Both the position numbers and the translations under genes were made by a program. Under the pieces are notes generated by a model that saw only the letters and a program-made list of their open reading frames with translations, did no database searches and was not told where the DNA came from. Shown here one piece after another: positions 53,408 to 62,598 of a stretch of DNA of 64,000 nt (the first letter of the stretch is position 1; each line of letters begins with the position of its first letter). Source of the DNA: Lysinibacillus fusiformis (GTDB lineage Bacteria; Bacillota; Bacilli; Bacillales_A; Planococcaceae); NCBI RefSeq assembly GCF_016925635.1, contig NZ_CP070490.1:3106001-3170000 (forward strand), in the 5' to 3' direction.

Positions 53408-54589
53408 ATGAATAAACCATTTAATAAAATCCATGTCGTTGTCATGGACTCCGTAGGTATTGGTGAAGCACCAGACGCTGCAAATTTCGGTGATGTTGGC
53501 GCGCATACACTAGGACATATCGCTGAAAAAATGAATGGGCTTACAATGCCAGTAATGGAGTCATTTGGTTTAGCGAATATTGAACCATTGCATGGAATGC
53601 ATGCAACTACTGACCCTAAAGCATACTACGGTAAAATGCAAGAAGCATCAGTTGGTAAAGACACGATGACAGGCCATTGGGAAATCATGGGGTTAAATAT
53701 TGATAAACCATTTAAAGTGTATCCAGATGGGTTTCCAGCGGAGCTAATTGAGGAGCTAGAGAAACGTACAGGTCGTAAAGTACTGTGCAATCAGCCAGCA
53801 AGTGGTACACAAGTGATTGAAGACTTCGGGAAGGAGCATATGGAAACAGGAGCGATTATTGTCTATACATCAGCCGATCCTGTTTTACAAATTGCGGCTC
53901 ATGAGGAAATCATTCCACTAGAAGAGTTATATAAAATTTGCGAAATTGCTCGTGAATTAACATTACAGCCTGACTATTTAGTAGGTCGCGTCATCGCCCG
54001 ACCATTTGTGGGTACGCCTGGAAACTTTACTCGTACATCCAATCGCCATGATTATGCGTTAAAGCCATTTGGTCGTACAACGATGAACGTTTTGAAGGAC
54101 GCGGGATTAGATGTGATTGCCATTGGAAAAATCTCAGATATTTTCAATGGTGAAGGTGTGACAGATTCGGTCCGTACAAAAAATAATATGGATGGTATGG
54201 ATCAATTTGCAGAAGTTGTACGTCGTGACTTCCGCGGACTTAGCTTCTTAAATTTAGTGGACTTTGACGCCAATTTCGGCCATCGTCGTGATCCACTAGG
54301 CTATGGACAAGCATTACAAGAATTTGATGCACGCCTACCAGAAATTCTAGAAGCCATGTCAGAAGACGATTTATTAATTATTACAGCAGATCACGGCAAT
54401 GATCCAACCTTCCCAGGGACAGATCATACACGTGAATATGTACCACTAATTGTCTATTCACCACGTTTTAACGGTGGGGCGGAACTTGCGCTTCGTGAAA
54501 CTTTTGCAGATATTGCAGCAACAGTTGCTGAAAACTTTCATGTAGAAGCACCACCATTCGGTAAAAGTTTCTTACATGATTTGAAATAA
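53408..54589 (+). CDS. deoB: Phosphopentomutase
   Basis: A 393-residue Mn-dependent enzyme of the alkaline phosphatase fold interconverting ribose-1- and ribose-5-phosphate (and deoxy forms). [14 protein letters not shown] at the N terminus, [14 protein letters not shown] (with the phosphorylated Thr), and [20 protein letters not shown] near the C terminus are diagnostic. RBS TTAGGAGGC. Operon with pdp, 14 bp apart; together they recycle nucleosides. Confidence 0.96.
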   Translation: MNKPFNKIHVVVMDSVGIGEAPDAANFGDVGAHTLGHIAEKMNGLTMPVMESFGLANIEPLHGMHATTDPKAYYGKMQEASVGKDTMTGHWEIMGLNIDKPFKVYPDGFPAELIEELEKRTGRKVLCNQPASGTQVIEDFGKEHMETGAIIVYTSADPVLQIAAHEEIIPLEELYKICEIARELTLQPDYLVGRVIARPFVGTPGNFTRTSNRHDYALKPFGRTTMNVLKDAGLDVIAIGKISDIFNGEGVTDSVRTKNNMDGMDQFAEVVRRDFRGLSFLNLVDFDANFGHRRDPLGYGQALQEFDARLPEILEAMSEDDLLIITADHGNDPTFPGTDHTREYVPLIVYSPRFNGGAELALRETFADIAATVAENFHVEAPPFGKSFLHDLK

Positions 54590-54603
54590 GGGGGTTTTTT
54601 CGT

Positions 54604-55854
54604 ATGAATATGGTTCAATTGTTTGAAAAGAAAAAACAAGGATTAGAGCTTTCTCAAGCTGAAATTCAGTATTTTGTTGAAGGCTATACGACAGGCTCAA
54701 TCCCAGATTATCAAGCAAGTTCTTTATTAATGGCGATACGTTTACTGGGCATGTCTGATGATGAGACATTTTATTTAACAAAGGCAATGATCGAATCAGG
54801 CGATGTCATTGATTTAACATCTATTGAAGGCTTTAAAATTGATAAACACTCAACAGGAGGAGTTGGTGACAAGGTCACACTTGTTGTCACACCAATTATT
54901 GCTGCTCTAGGAATTCCTGTTGCGAAATTTAGCGGTAAAGGTTTAGGGATTACTGGGGGAACAATCGATAAGCTGGAATCCATTCAGGGCTTTAAAACAG
55001 AACTTTCATCACAAGAGTTCATTGATAATGTCAATCAGCATAAAATTGCCGTTGCTGGACAAACAGGTAATCTTGTACCAGCCGACAAAAAATTGTATGC
55101 ATTGCGTGATGTGACAGGTACTGTCGATTCTATTCCATTAATCGCAGCATCGATTATGAGTAAAAAAATTGCAAGCGGTGCCGATGGTATTGTACTCGAT
55201 GTAAAATGTGGCTCAGGTGCGTTTATGAAGACGCAGGAAGAAGCACAGCGTTTAGCGGATACAATGACGGCCATTGGAGAAAAACTTGGACGTAAAGTCA
55301 TCGCACATATTAGTGATATGGATAATCCATTAGGGAAAATGATTGGTAATAAGCTTGAGGTTGTCGAGGCATATGCCTTATTAAGTGGACGTTTAGAAGA
55401 AACGCATGAGGATTTGGTGGATGAATGTGTGGTCATCTCTTCCTTAATGTACCAAATCGCTGCTGGCGTGAATGAAGCGGAAGCGACTGCTGCGGTGAAG
55501 CGAGTACTTGCAGATGGCTCTGCAGCTGCAAAATTCGAGGAGTTTATTGTGGCGCAAGGTGGAGTAGTCTCTGATATTGTTCAAAATGAAACAGCTCATA
55601 AAGTAGCAGTGACAGCGATTACAGGGGGCACTGTGGAAACCATTAATGCCTTATTAGTTGGGGAAGCAAGTGTTAGTCTAGGCGCTGGACGTTTAACGAA
55701 GGAATCGAAGCTAGATTATGATGCAGGCATTCAGCTTATTGCTAAAAAAGGTGACCATGTCCATACTGGCGATACGATTGCTTATTTATATTCAAATCAA
55801 CCAATTGATGAAGAGACAATTAATAAAATTCAGCAAGCTTATACAATTGCATAA
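54604..55854 (+). CDS. pdp: Pyrimidine-nucleoside phosphorylase (C-terminally short)
   Basis: A 416-residue enzyme, slightly shorter than B. subtilis Pdp (about 433). KIDKHSTGGVGDKVTLVVTP and KFSGKGLGITGGTIDKLES carry the phosphate- and base-binding motifs; PADKKLYALRDVTGTVDS is also conserved. C-terminal half-barrel domain with GDHVHTGDTIAYLYSNQ. It converts uridine and thymidine to free base and sugar phosphate, used by DeoB. In B. subtilis this place after deoB holds pupG (purine), so the locus differs in base specificity. Confidence 0.95.
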   Translation: MNMVQLFEKKKQGLELSQAEIQYFVEGYTTGSIPDYQASSLLMAIRLLGMSDDETFYLTKAMIESGDVIDLTSIEGFKIDKHSTGGVGDKVTLVVTPIIAALGIPVAKFSGKGLGITGGTIDKLESIQGFKTELSSQEFIDNVNQHKIAVAGQTGNLVPADKKLYALRDVTGTVDSIPLIAASIMSKKIASGADGIVLDVKCGSGAFMKTQEEAQRLADTMTAIGEKLGRKVIAHISDMDNPLGKMIGNKLEVVEAYALLSGRLEETHEDLVDECVVISSLMYQIAAGVNEAEATAAVKRVLADGSAAAKFEEFIVAQGGVVSDIVQNETAHKVAVTAITGGTVETINALLVGEASVSLGAGRLTKESKLDYDAGIQLIAKKGDHVHTGDTIAYLYSNQPIDEETINKIQQAYTIA

Positions 55855-55862
55855 AGATCCTT

Positions 55863-55900
55863 AGCGAGAGCTCTCACTTTAAGAGGGCTCTCGCTTTTTT
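55863..55900 (+). terminator. Terminator of deoB-pdp
   Basis: AGCGAGAGCTCTC (55863-55875) pairs with GAGGGCTCTCGCT (55883-55895) with one G-U, followed by six T. Confidence 0.92.
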
Positions 55901-56043
55901 GTGTTCCATGAATCGCCAAACTTTAGCAATCGATAGCGTTTAGAAATTGTTGATTTATCCCATACTGCACTTAACCTAAAAAGCTATAAGTATGTCGATT
56001 AGACACTATTTCGGAAGACTTTGCACTAGTTCTGTCAGCCGCA

Positions 56044-56069
56044 AGGATTCACCATATTGAATGTGGAAT
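56044..56069 (+). promoter_or_regulatory. Candidate sigma-H promoter of the spoIIA operon
   Basis: AGGATTC (56044-56050), a 12-bp spacer and GTGGAAT (56063-56069) fit the sigma-H pattern RNAGGAWWW-N11/12-RNNGAAT with one mismatch in the last W. spoIIA of B. subtilis is transcribed by sigma-H with Spo0A. Confidence 0.6.
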
Positions 56070-56092
56070 TGCACGAGGAGGAGGCGATGTTC

Positions 56093-56446
56093 ATGCATTA
56101 TCAATTAGAAATGGTCACAAGAGAGACAGTCGTTATACGTTTGTTTGGGGAGCTCGATCATCATGCAGTAGAACAAATTCGAGCGAAAATTTCTGCAGCA
56201 ATTTTTCAAGGCACTGTGACGACCATCATTTGGAACTTAGAAGGGCTATCGTTTATGGATAGTTCGGGAGTTGGCTTAGTGCTTGGTCGGATGCGTGAGT
56301 TAGAAGCAGTTGCTGGGCGAACTATTTTATTGAATCCATCGCCAACAATGCGAAAAGTATTTCAATTTTCAGGATTAGGGCCATGGATGATGGATGCAAC
56401 AGAGGAACAAGCGATTGATCGCGTAAGGGGGATTGTAAATGGATAA
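56093..56446 (+). CDS. spoIIAA: SpoIIAA, anti-anti-sigma-F factor
   Basis: A 117-residue STAS-domain protein, same length as in B. subtilis. GELDHH near the N terminus and the phosphorylation loop FMDSSGVG, with Ser58 as the SpoIIAB target. ATG 56093 lies about 9 nt after GAGGAGGAGG; ATG 56087 is possible and longer starts lie before the RBS. Overlaps spoIIAB by 8 bp. Dephosphorylated SpoIIAA frees sigma-F in the forespore. Confidence 0.95.
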   Translation: MHYQLEMVTRETVVIRLFGELDHHAVEQIRAKISAAIFQGTVTTIIWNLEGLSFMDSSGVGLVLGRMRELEAVAGRTILLNPSPTMRKVFQFSGLGPWMMDATEEQAIDRVRGIVNG

Positions 56447-56879
56447 CGAAATGACATTAACTTTTTTGGCAATTAGTGAAAATGAAGCTTTAGCGCGTGT
56501 AGCAGTGACAGGCTTTATTGCACAATTAGACCCAACTATTGATGAACTATCAGAATTTAAAACAGTTGTCTCAGAAGCGGTTTCCAATGCCATTATTCAT
56601 GGCTATGAAGAAGATGGTAAGGGTGTTGTGACAGTTCATGCTAAACGTGAGGATGATATTGTGACAGTATCTGTCATGGATAAAGGGGTAGGAATTGAGG
56701 ACGTTAGTCGAGCGATGGAGCCGTTATTTACAACGAAAAGTATGATGGAACGTTCAGGTATGGGCTTCACTATTATGGACAGTTTTTCGGATCAGCTGAC
56801 AGTTATATCAAAATGGCAAGAAGGAACAACTGTAACATTCACGAAGAAATTTTACACAGTTCGCACAGCGGTAATGTGA
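56439..56879 (+). CDS. spoIIAB: SpoIIAB, anti-sigma-F factor and kinase
   Basis: A 146-residue GHKL protein. N box EAVSNAIIHGYEED, G1 DKGVGIED and G2 ERSGMGFTIM are intact; FIAQLDPTIDELSEFKTVVSE is strongly conserved. It binds sigma-F and phosphorylates SpoIIAA on serine. Translationally coupled to spoIIAA. Confidence 0.96.
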   Translation: MDNEMTLTFLAISENEALARVAVTGFIAQLDPTIDELSEFKTVVSEAVSNAIIHGYEEDGKGVVTVHAKREDDIVTVSVMDKGVGIEDVSRAMEPLFTTKSMMERSGMGFTIMDSFSDQLTVISKWQEGTTVTFTKKFYTVRTAVM

Positions 56880-56889
56880 GGTTAAGCCC

Positions 56890-57681
56890 GTGAAGCCGTT
56901 AGAACAGTCGTCCGATAAGCTTTTGTCTCAGGAGGAAATGCGTGATTTAATTGCACGCGCACAGCAGGGCGATCATGAGGCTCGTAAACGAATGGTAGAA
57001 GGCAATACGAGACTTGTGTGGTCCATTGTTCAACGTTTTACAACGAGAGGTGTTGAGCTTGAGGATTTATTCCAGATTGGCTGCATAGGGCTCATGAAAT
57101 CTGTGGATAAATTCGATTTAACATATGATGTGAAATTTTCAACCTATGCCGTACCGATGATTATTGGAGAAATTCAACGCTTTTTAAGGGATGATGGCAT
57201 GGTGAAGGTGAGCCGTTCTATTCGTGAGCTCAATTTTAAAATCCGTCATGCTACTGACGAATTTATTAAAAAGAACGAACATCCTCCAACTATTCAAGAA
57301 CTCGCTCAGGTGCTTGGTGTGACAACCGAGGAAATTGTCACCGCATCCGATGCGCTGAGAGACCCAGCCTCTCTTCATGAACAATTGTATGAAAGTGAGG
57401 GGGATTCCATTACATTAATGGATCAAATGAAGGATGAGAAATCAGAGCAACCATTTGATTATATCCCACTGAAAGAAGTACTAACGAGACTTGAGCCGAG
57501 AGAGCAGTCTATCATATATCTTCGCTATTTTTCAGATTGCACGCAAACTGAAATTGCAAATAGATTAGGTATATCTCAGGTACAAGTATCCCGATTAGAG
57601 AAAAAAATTCTTGCCCAGCTGAAAAGTTGGATGGCAACCAGTGCAACAGTGGAGCAGGAAGTAATAAAAAAAGACATCTAA
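56890..57681 (+). CDS. sigF: RNA polymerase sporulation sigma factor sigma-F
   Basis: A 263-residue sigma-70 family protein. Region 2 (GVELEDLFQIGCIGLMKSVDKF and FSTYAVPMIIGEIQRFLRDDG split), region 3, and region 4 HTH (CTQTEIANRLGISQVQVSRLE). Start GTG 56890 with GAGGT upstream. It directs early forespore transcription after SpoIIAA releases it. Confidence 0.96.
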   Translation: MKPLEQSSDKLLSQEEMRDLIARAQQGDHEARKRMVEGNTRLVWSIVQRFTTRGVELEDLFQIGCIGLMKSVDKFDLTYDVKFSTYAVPMIIGEIQRFLRDDGMVKVSRSIRELNFKIRHATDEFIKKNEHPPTIQELAQVLGVTTEEIVTASDALRDPASLHEQLYESEGDSITLMDQMKDEKSEQPFDYIPLKEVLTRLEPREQSIIYLRYFSDCTQTEIANRLGISQVQVSRLEKKILAQLKSWMATSATVEQEVIKKDI

Positions 57682-57696
57682 GAAAATGGTGACAGC

Positions 57697-59145
57697 ATGA
57701 CAAATAAATTATTTAACAGCTTAGAAGAAGCCGAAGATTTTCTTATAGAACATTTTGGTGACGGCGAATCATTTGACGTTGGGATTAAACACTTATTTGT
57801 CAAAGATTTGCCGGTCCTTTGTGCATATATTAGTGGGCTTGTAGATGGAGAAGCTTTAACACAGTTACTTTCTAGTATGCTCCCAGATGAGGACGTTGAG
57901 ATTGAAGTGGAGGATGAGAAGGAATACTTTGAGTCCTATTTTAATTTCCATGGACGTTCAGAGGAAACAGAGCGTAAAGCCTATTTACTAGCCATTTTAA
58001 GTGGACAGGTCACCTTTATTACCAAAAGTGGCTATTGCTACGTTGCAGAGCTTAGAAACTATCCAGGACGTTCTCCAGAAGAGCCAGATAATGAAAAAGT
58101 TATCCGTGGCTCAAGGGATGGCTTTACAGAAGGAATTTCTCAAAATACAGCTTTAATACGTAGGCGAATTCGCAATAGTAATTTACGTTTCGAGCTACAT
58201 AAAATATCCAAAATCGGTCAAACCGACGTGGCGATCGCGTTTATGAAGGATGTTGCCAATGAAGATATGCTCGAAAGTTTACGACAGCGTCTTGGACAAA
58301 TTAATCATGATGGCTTGACGATGGCCGATAAATCATTAGAAGAATGGCTTTTTAAACAAAAGTTCCATCCAGTGCCATTTGTACGTTATACGGAAAGACC
58401 TGATATTGCAGCTGCCCATCTACTTGAAGGGCATATAGCTATATTAGTCGATACCTCTCCATCCGTTATTTTAGTGCCTGTTACCATGTTTCATTTATTA
58501 CAGCATGCGGAGGAATATCGACAGGCACCGACTGTAGGGACGTTTGTACGTTTAATGCGATATTTTGGCTCCGTTATGGGTTTACTTTTATTGCCATTGT
58601 GGTATGTATTTGCAACGAATGAATCCTTACTTCCGGATGCCCTCTCCTTTTTAGGTACGGAGGAGAAATCGCATGTACCATTGTTATTGCAAATACTGAT
58701 TGCAGATATTGGCATCGAGTTTTTGAGGATGGCCGCCATTCATACTCCGTCACCATTATCGACAGCGATGGGATTGGTTGCGGGGGTAATCATTGGTCAA
58801 ATTGCGATTGATGTTGGATTATTCTCTTCAGAGGTGGTCCTCTATACAGCAGTTGCAGCTATTCTTATTTTCATTATTCCGTCCTATGAGCTCAGTATCT
58901 CCATTAAAATTTTTAGGTTACTGTTACTGCTGATGACGGGTCTCTGGGGTGTCAATGGGTTATTTATTGGTTTATTTTTATTGTTTACCTATTTATGTTC
59001 ATTGCGACCAATGCAGGCACCTTATTTATGGCCGCTTGTTCCATTCTTTCCAACGGCAATGCTTCGTGTCATCATTCGTTTCCCAATGACTTCTGATGCA
59101 TTAAGACCTTATGTAGTCGCTTCCAAACAGCGAAAAAGATCATAG
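57697..59145 (+). CDS. spoVAF: SpoVAF, GerA-type spore membrane protein
   Basis: A 482-residue protein. Cytoplasmic GerA N-terminal part (to about 280; YPGRSPEEPDNEKVIRGSRDGFTE is the family hallmark), then five membrane segments (LLLLPLWYVF; GLVAGVIIGQIAIDVGL; ILIFIIPSYELS). SpoVAF is an accessory subunit of the spore ion-channel complex involved in germination. In B. subtilis it ends the spoVAA-AF operon before lysA; here it follows sigF directly, and spoVAA to spoVAE are missing from this locus. It starts 16 bp after sigF. Confidence 0.92.
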   Translation: MTNKLFNSLEEAEDFLIEHFGDGESFDVGIKHLFVKDLPVLCAYISGLVDGEALTQLLSSMLPDEDVEIEVEDEKEYFESYFNFHGRSEETERKAYLLAILSGQVTFITKSGYCYVAELRNYPGRSPEEPDNEKVIRGSRDGFTEGISQNTALIRRRIRNSNLRFELHKISKIGQTDVAIAFMKDVANEDMLESLRQRLGQINHDGLTMADKSLEEWLFKQKFHPVPFVRYTERPDIAAAHLLEGHIAILVDTSPSVILVPVTMFHLLQHAEEYRQAPTVGTFVRLMRYFGSVMGLLLLPLWYVFATNESLLPDALSFLGTEEKSHVPLLLQILIADIGIEFLRMAAIHTPSPLSTAMGLVAGVIIGQIAIDVGLFSSEVVLYTAVAAILIFIIPSYELSISIKIFRLLLLLMTGLWGVNGLFIGLFLLFTYLCSLRPMQAPYLWPLVPFFPTAMLRVIIRFPMTSDALRPYVVASKQRKRS

Positions 59146-59369
59146 GAGCCGTTGCACTCGTTTTTTTCATGTGATAAAGTTCACATATAGTATTTTGTGA
59201 TTTTTGCAAAAATTATTTTCATTCAAGAAAAAGCAAGTATTATACATTTGTTTTTTTATGTTTGATGGAAATAATTTCTTGATGGGATGGCTTTAAATGG
59301 TAAAGAATGATTCCACTATCAAGCCGTAAAAATAACAAGATGGAACGATGTGAAAAGGGAGAGATGCAC

Positions 59370-60689
59370 ATGCATTTATATGGAACACAAGCGATTTCTG
59401 AAGATGGTCATTTAACAATTGGACAGGTAGACACACTAGAGCTAGCAAAAGAGTATGGTACACCACTTTTCGTGTATGATACTGCACTTATTCGTAAGCG
59501 TGCACGCAGCTTTATCGATACGTTTAAAAAACTAGGCGTAAAAGCAGAAGTAGCTTATGCTTCAAAAGCATTTGCATGTGTAGCGGTGTATCAATTAGCA
59601 GCAGAAGAAAATTTATCATTGGATGTTGTATCTGGTGGGGAGTTATTTACTGCATTAAAGGCAGGTTTCCCTGCAGAGCGCATTCATTTTCATGGTAACA
59701 ATAAAAGCATTGCTGAAATAGAGCTAGCTTTTGACTCCAAGATTGGATGTATTGTTGTAGATAATTTCTATGAAATACAGCTTTTAAAAGAAATTTCGGA
59801 GCGCCGTCAGCAAAAAATGCGTATATTATTACGTGTTACACCAGGTGTTGAAGCACATACGCATGATTTCATCACGACAGGTCAAGCAGATTCAAAATTC
59901 GGCTTTGACTTAAACAATGGTCAAGCGGATGAAGCATTCCAACAAACATTTAGCCATGAATTCCTAGAGTTACTAGGCTTACATTGTCATATTGGCTCAC
60001 AAATTTTTGACACTGCTGGTTTTGGCTTAGCTGGAGAAAAATTGATTGACAAAATTTCTGATTGGAACAAGACTCACGGATTTACATGTACTGTGTTAAA
60101 CTTAGGTGGGGGCTTTGGTATTCGTTATACTGAAGAAGATGCACCGCTTGAGCCACAAGTATATGTAGAGGATATGATTACAGTTGTCAAAAATAAAGCA
60201 ACTGTTCTTGGACTGAAGATGCCGGAAATTTGGATTGAACCAGGTCGATCACTTGTAGGTGATGCAGGAACATCTCTTTATACAATCGGTTCACAAAAAA
60301 CAGTGCCAGATGTGCGCAAATATATTGCGGTTGATGGCGGTATGAGTGATAATATCCGACCAGCATTATACGACGCTAAGTATGAGGCAGTCATCGCAAG
60401 TAAGGCGAATGAGCCGAAAGGTGAACTCTATACAGTTGCTGGTAAATTATGTGAATCTGGCGATAAATTAATTATTGATGCTAAACTACAAGATGCTGCT
60501 TCAGGTGATGTGTTAGCCATTTTCTGTACAGGTGCGTATGGTTACTCGATGGCTAGTAACTATAATCGTGTGCCAAGACCTGCTGTTGTATTTGTAGAGG
60601 ATGGACAGCATCAACTAGCTATTCGCCGCGAAAGTTATGAAGATATTGTGCAAAACGATCTCCCGCTAACTTTAAAAAAGGGTGAGTAA
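59370..60689 (+). CDS. lysA: Diaminopimelate decarboxylase
   Basis: A 439-residue PLP enzyme making lysine from meso-DAP. PLP lysine in VAYASKAFACVAV, GELFTALKAGFPAERIHFHGN, HIGSQIFD and the C-terminal FCTGAYGYSMASNYNR (with the dimer-contributed Cys) are diagnostic. ATG 59370 lies about 8 nt after AAAGGGAGAG; longer starts precede that RBS. Depletion of DAP/lysine and spore cortex demands explain the conserved place beside spoVA genes. I see no lysine riboswitch in the 224-bp leader. Confidence 0.95.
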   Translation: MHLYGTQAISEDGHLTIGQVDTLELAKEYGTPLFVYDTALIRKRARSFIDTFKKLGVKAEVAYASKAFACVAVYQLAAEENLSLDVVSGGELFTALKAGFPAERIHFHGNNKSIAEIELAFDSKIGCIVVDNFYEIQLLKEISERRQQKMRILLRVTPGVEAHTHDFITTGQADSKFGFDLNNGQADEAFQQTFSHEFLELLGLHCHIGSQIFDTAGFGLAGEKLIDKISDWNKTHGFTCTVLNLGGGFGIRYTEEDAPLEPQVYVEDMITVVKNKATVLGLKMPEIWIEPGRSLVGDAGTSLYTIGSQKTVPDVRKYIAVDGGMSDNIRPALYDAKYEAVIASKANEPKGELYTVAGKLCESGDKLIIDAKLQDAASGDVLAIFCTGAYGYSMASNYNRVPRPAVVFVEDGQHQLAIRRESYEDIVQNDLPLTLKKGE

Positions 60690-60691
60690 AT

Positions 60692-60802
60692 TTGAGGAAA
60701 AATAAGTGGGTATTACTAGCGTCCATTACAACATTTATTTTATTATGGGGCGTAGTCTATTGGGTGTTGGCGTCGAAAGGTATTCTCGGACCTGGTTCGT
60801 AA
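60692..60802 (+). CDS. 36-residue single-pass membrane protein downstream of lysA
   Basis: TTG 60692, with AAGGGTGAG 5-6 nt upstream (inside the lysA 3' end), opens a 36-codon ORF ending at TAA 60800-60802. Sequence plan: basic start MRKNKW, one hydrophobic helix (about 6-28; VLLASITTFILLWGVVYWVL) and a short tail KGILGPGS, with positive-inside charge pattern. It starts two bases after the lysA stop, so coupling is likely. I do not recognise a family. Confidence 0.6.
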   Translation: MRKNKWVLLASITTFILLWGVVYWVLASKGILGPGS

Positions 60803-60888
60803 GACAGAAATTGGCTTGCGGTAAAAGTACAAATCGTGTAGGATAGTCAAAGATTATGTACAGCTAGAAAAAGAGGGAATAGACAAAT

Positions 60889-61260
60889 ATGTTAATTCGA
60901 TATAAAAAAGCTTTAGAGAAAATAGCAATGGGGCTACTTTCGTTTATGCCTAACGAAAAAGACGTAAAAAAGCTTACAGAAACCATCCACTCCTATGAAA
61001 ATGATGATAATTGGGTTTTATACTTATGGAAAAAGAATGATGAATATGTTGGCATAGTAGGGCTTGTTGTTGATGAGCATAATATAGCTACGATCCAGCA
61101 CGTGTCGGTGATCCCTTCCTATAGGGGCGAGGGTGTAGCAACCGAGATGCTTCAAGAAGTGGCGGAACTTGGCCAATATGAAAGTGTACGTGCTACAGAT
61201 GAAACACGTAGTTTCGTTCAAAAATGTATTCATTGTACCGATGAAAAAGCAGACGATTAA
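60889..61260 (+). CDS. ribT: RibT-like GNAT protein
   Basis: A 123-residue GNAT-fold protein. The opening MLIRYKKALEKIAMGLLSFM is nearly identical to B. subtilis RibT; motif A is HVSVIPSYRGEGVATEML. RibT is the last gene of the rib operon in B. subtilis and its role is unsettled. Here the riboflavin genes are absent upstream, replaced by lysA and the small ORF. The last codons form half of a terminator hairpin shared with the convergent DUF309 gene. Confidence 0.9.
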   Translation: MLIRYKKALEKIAMGLLSFMPNEKDVKKLTETIHSYENDDNWVLYLWKKNDEYVGIVGLVVDEHNIATIQHVSVIPSYRGEGVATEMLQEVAELGQYESVRATDETRSFVQKCIHCTDEKADD

Positions 61261-61275
61261 CACCGTCTGCTTTTT
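61244..61275. terminator. Bidirectional terminator between ribT and the DUF309 gene
   Basis: AAAAAGCAGACG (61244-61255) pairs perfectly with CGTCTGCTTTTT (61264-61275). Both stop codons lie in the loop region, so both genes encode their terminator. Confidence 0.92.
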
Positions 61276-61763
61276 CTTTGTTTGCTTTCTTGTCGCTCTG
61301 CAAGAATATGTGAGCGATCTCGTAGCATATGTTTATGAAGAAGATAATTTGAGCTGTTCGATGGCAAAAGCTTTATACGTGCTATGGCTAACTCCAGCAA
61401 GTGAGGTGAAAGAGGGAGCTGGAAAGTTTGAAAGGACTTGCCCGTTTTTATCGAAGTAAGAGCTATTGTCATTTGTGTTAGGAGTTCATGATAATCAATT
61501 TCTTGGAAAAAAATATGCCCTTCATTTACTTGAAAATTATGAAGTGCTTTTTCTAAAATTCGTTTAGCACCAGTATTGTTACCACGTCGCCAATGATAGA
61601 AACCTGTTGCCAGCTGTACATAGCCGACAAGTGGATGCATTTTATCACCAGGTGCAATTTCCTTCCAATATTCCTCTAGCACTTCATGGCATTCAAAAAA
61701 ATCTTGATTGCCATTAAAATAGGCACAGTAATCTATAAATAAAGTATGATGCTGTGGATGCAT
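61257..61763 (-). CDS. DUF309 protein (YpuF-like)
   Basis: A 168-residue helical protein. The DUF309 hallmark is present: YFNGNQDFFECHEVLEEYWK near the N terminus and GYVQLATGFYHWRRGNNTGA. B. subtilis ypuF, also DUF309, lies between ribT and scpA. Here the gene is convergent with ribT and divergent from scpA, and overlaps ribT by 4 bp. Function unknown. Confidence 0.85.
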   Translation of the reverse strand: MHPQHHTLFIDYCAYFNGNQDFFECHEVLEEYWKEIAPGDKMHPLVGYVQLATGFYHWRRGNNTGAKRILEKALHNFQVNEGHIFFQEIDYHELLTQMTIALTSIKTGKSFQTFQLPLSPHLLELAIARIKLLPSNSSNYLLHKHMLRDRSHILAERQESKQRKSRRC

Positions 61764-61818
61764 TTTGGACTCCTTTCCACTATACTAAAAGAACATAGAA
61801 TCTCAGGGTGGTAAAATA

Positions 61819-62598
61819 ATGTCTTATGAAGTAAAATTAGAAGCCTTTTCAGGGCCTCTTGATTTATTATTGCATTTAATTCACAGATTGGAAATTGATA
61901 TCTATGATATCCCAATGGCTGAAATTACACAACAATATATCGACCATATACATGCAATGCAAGTACTGGAATTAAATGAAGCAAGTGAATATTTAGTAAT
62001 GGCAGCAACCTTGCTGGCAATTAAAAGCCGCATGTTATTGCCGATTCACGAAGGAGAGATGGAGGACGCAGAATTAGAAGTGGACGGACCTGACCCTCGT
62101 GAAGAACTGGTGCAACGCTTAATCGAATATAAAAAATACAAGGAAGCAGCAAGTAATTTGCAAGAGCTTGAAACAGACAGAGCACAAGTATTTACGAGGC
62201 CTCCTGCGGATTTAACAGGATTAGCCTCAGAAGAACAGATGGCTTTATTTGATTTGAATGTGAATATCTATGATATGCTTGGCGCATTTCAAAAATTGAT
62301 GCGTCGTAAAAAATTAAAGAAACCATTAAAAACAACTGTAGCAAGGCAGGAACGATCAGTAAAAGATCAAATGCGTTCTGTTGTGGATTCTTTACGATTA
62401 ACAGGTGGACGTGCATCATTTTTCGAGCTTTTTCCCTATGAAGATAAGCCAACACTTATTCTGACGTTTGTATCCCTTCTTGAACTGATGAAACGTCAGA
62501 TCGTCATCGTAGAGCAAGATGGTAACTTTGAAGAATTAACGGTTACCTTACAGAAGGAGGAATGGGAAGATGACGAAAACATTGATGTTACAGAGTAG
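61819..62598 (+). CDS. scpA: ScpA, kleisin subunit of the SMC complex
   Basis: A 259-residue protein. N-terminal SMC-neck-binding part FSGPLDLLLHLIHRLEIDIYDIP and LVMAATLLAIKSRMLLP are diagnostic; the C-terminal winged helix (about 190-255) binds the SMC head. Acts with ScpB and Smc in chromosome segregation. Overlaps scpB by 29 bp. Confidence 0.96.
   Translation: MSYEVKLEAFSGPLDLLLHLIHRLEIDIYDIPMAEITQQYIDHIHAMQVLELNEASEYLVMAATLLAIKSRMLLPIHEGEMEDAELEVDGPDPREELVQRLIEYKKYKEAASNLQELETDRAQVFTRPPADLTGLASEEQMALFDLNVNIYDMLGAFQKLMRRKKLKKPLKTTVARQERSVKDQMRSVVDSLRLTGGRASFFELFPYEDKPTLILTFVSLLELMKRQIVIVEQDGNFEELTVTLQKEEWEDDENIDVTE

Noticed and set aside
59146..59369. Lysine riboswitch upstream of lysA
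   Set aside because: None of the conserved L-box segments and no antiterminator/terminator pair are visible; only a short GTGA/TCAC inverted repeat is present.
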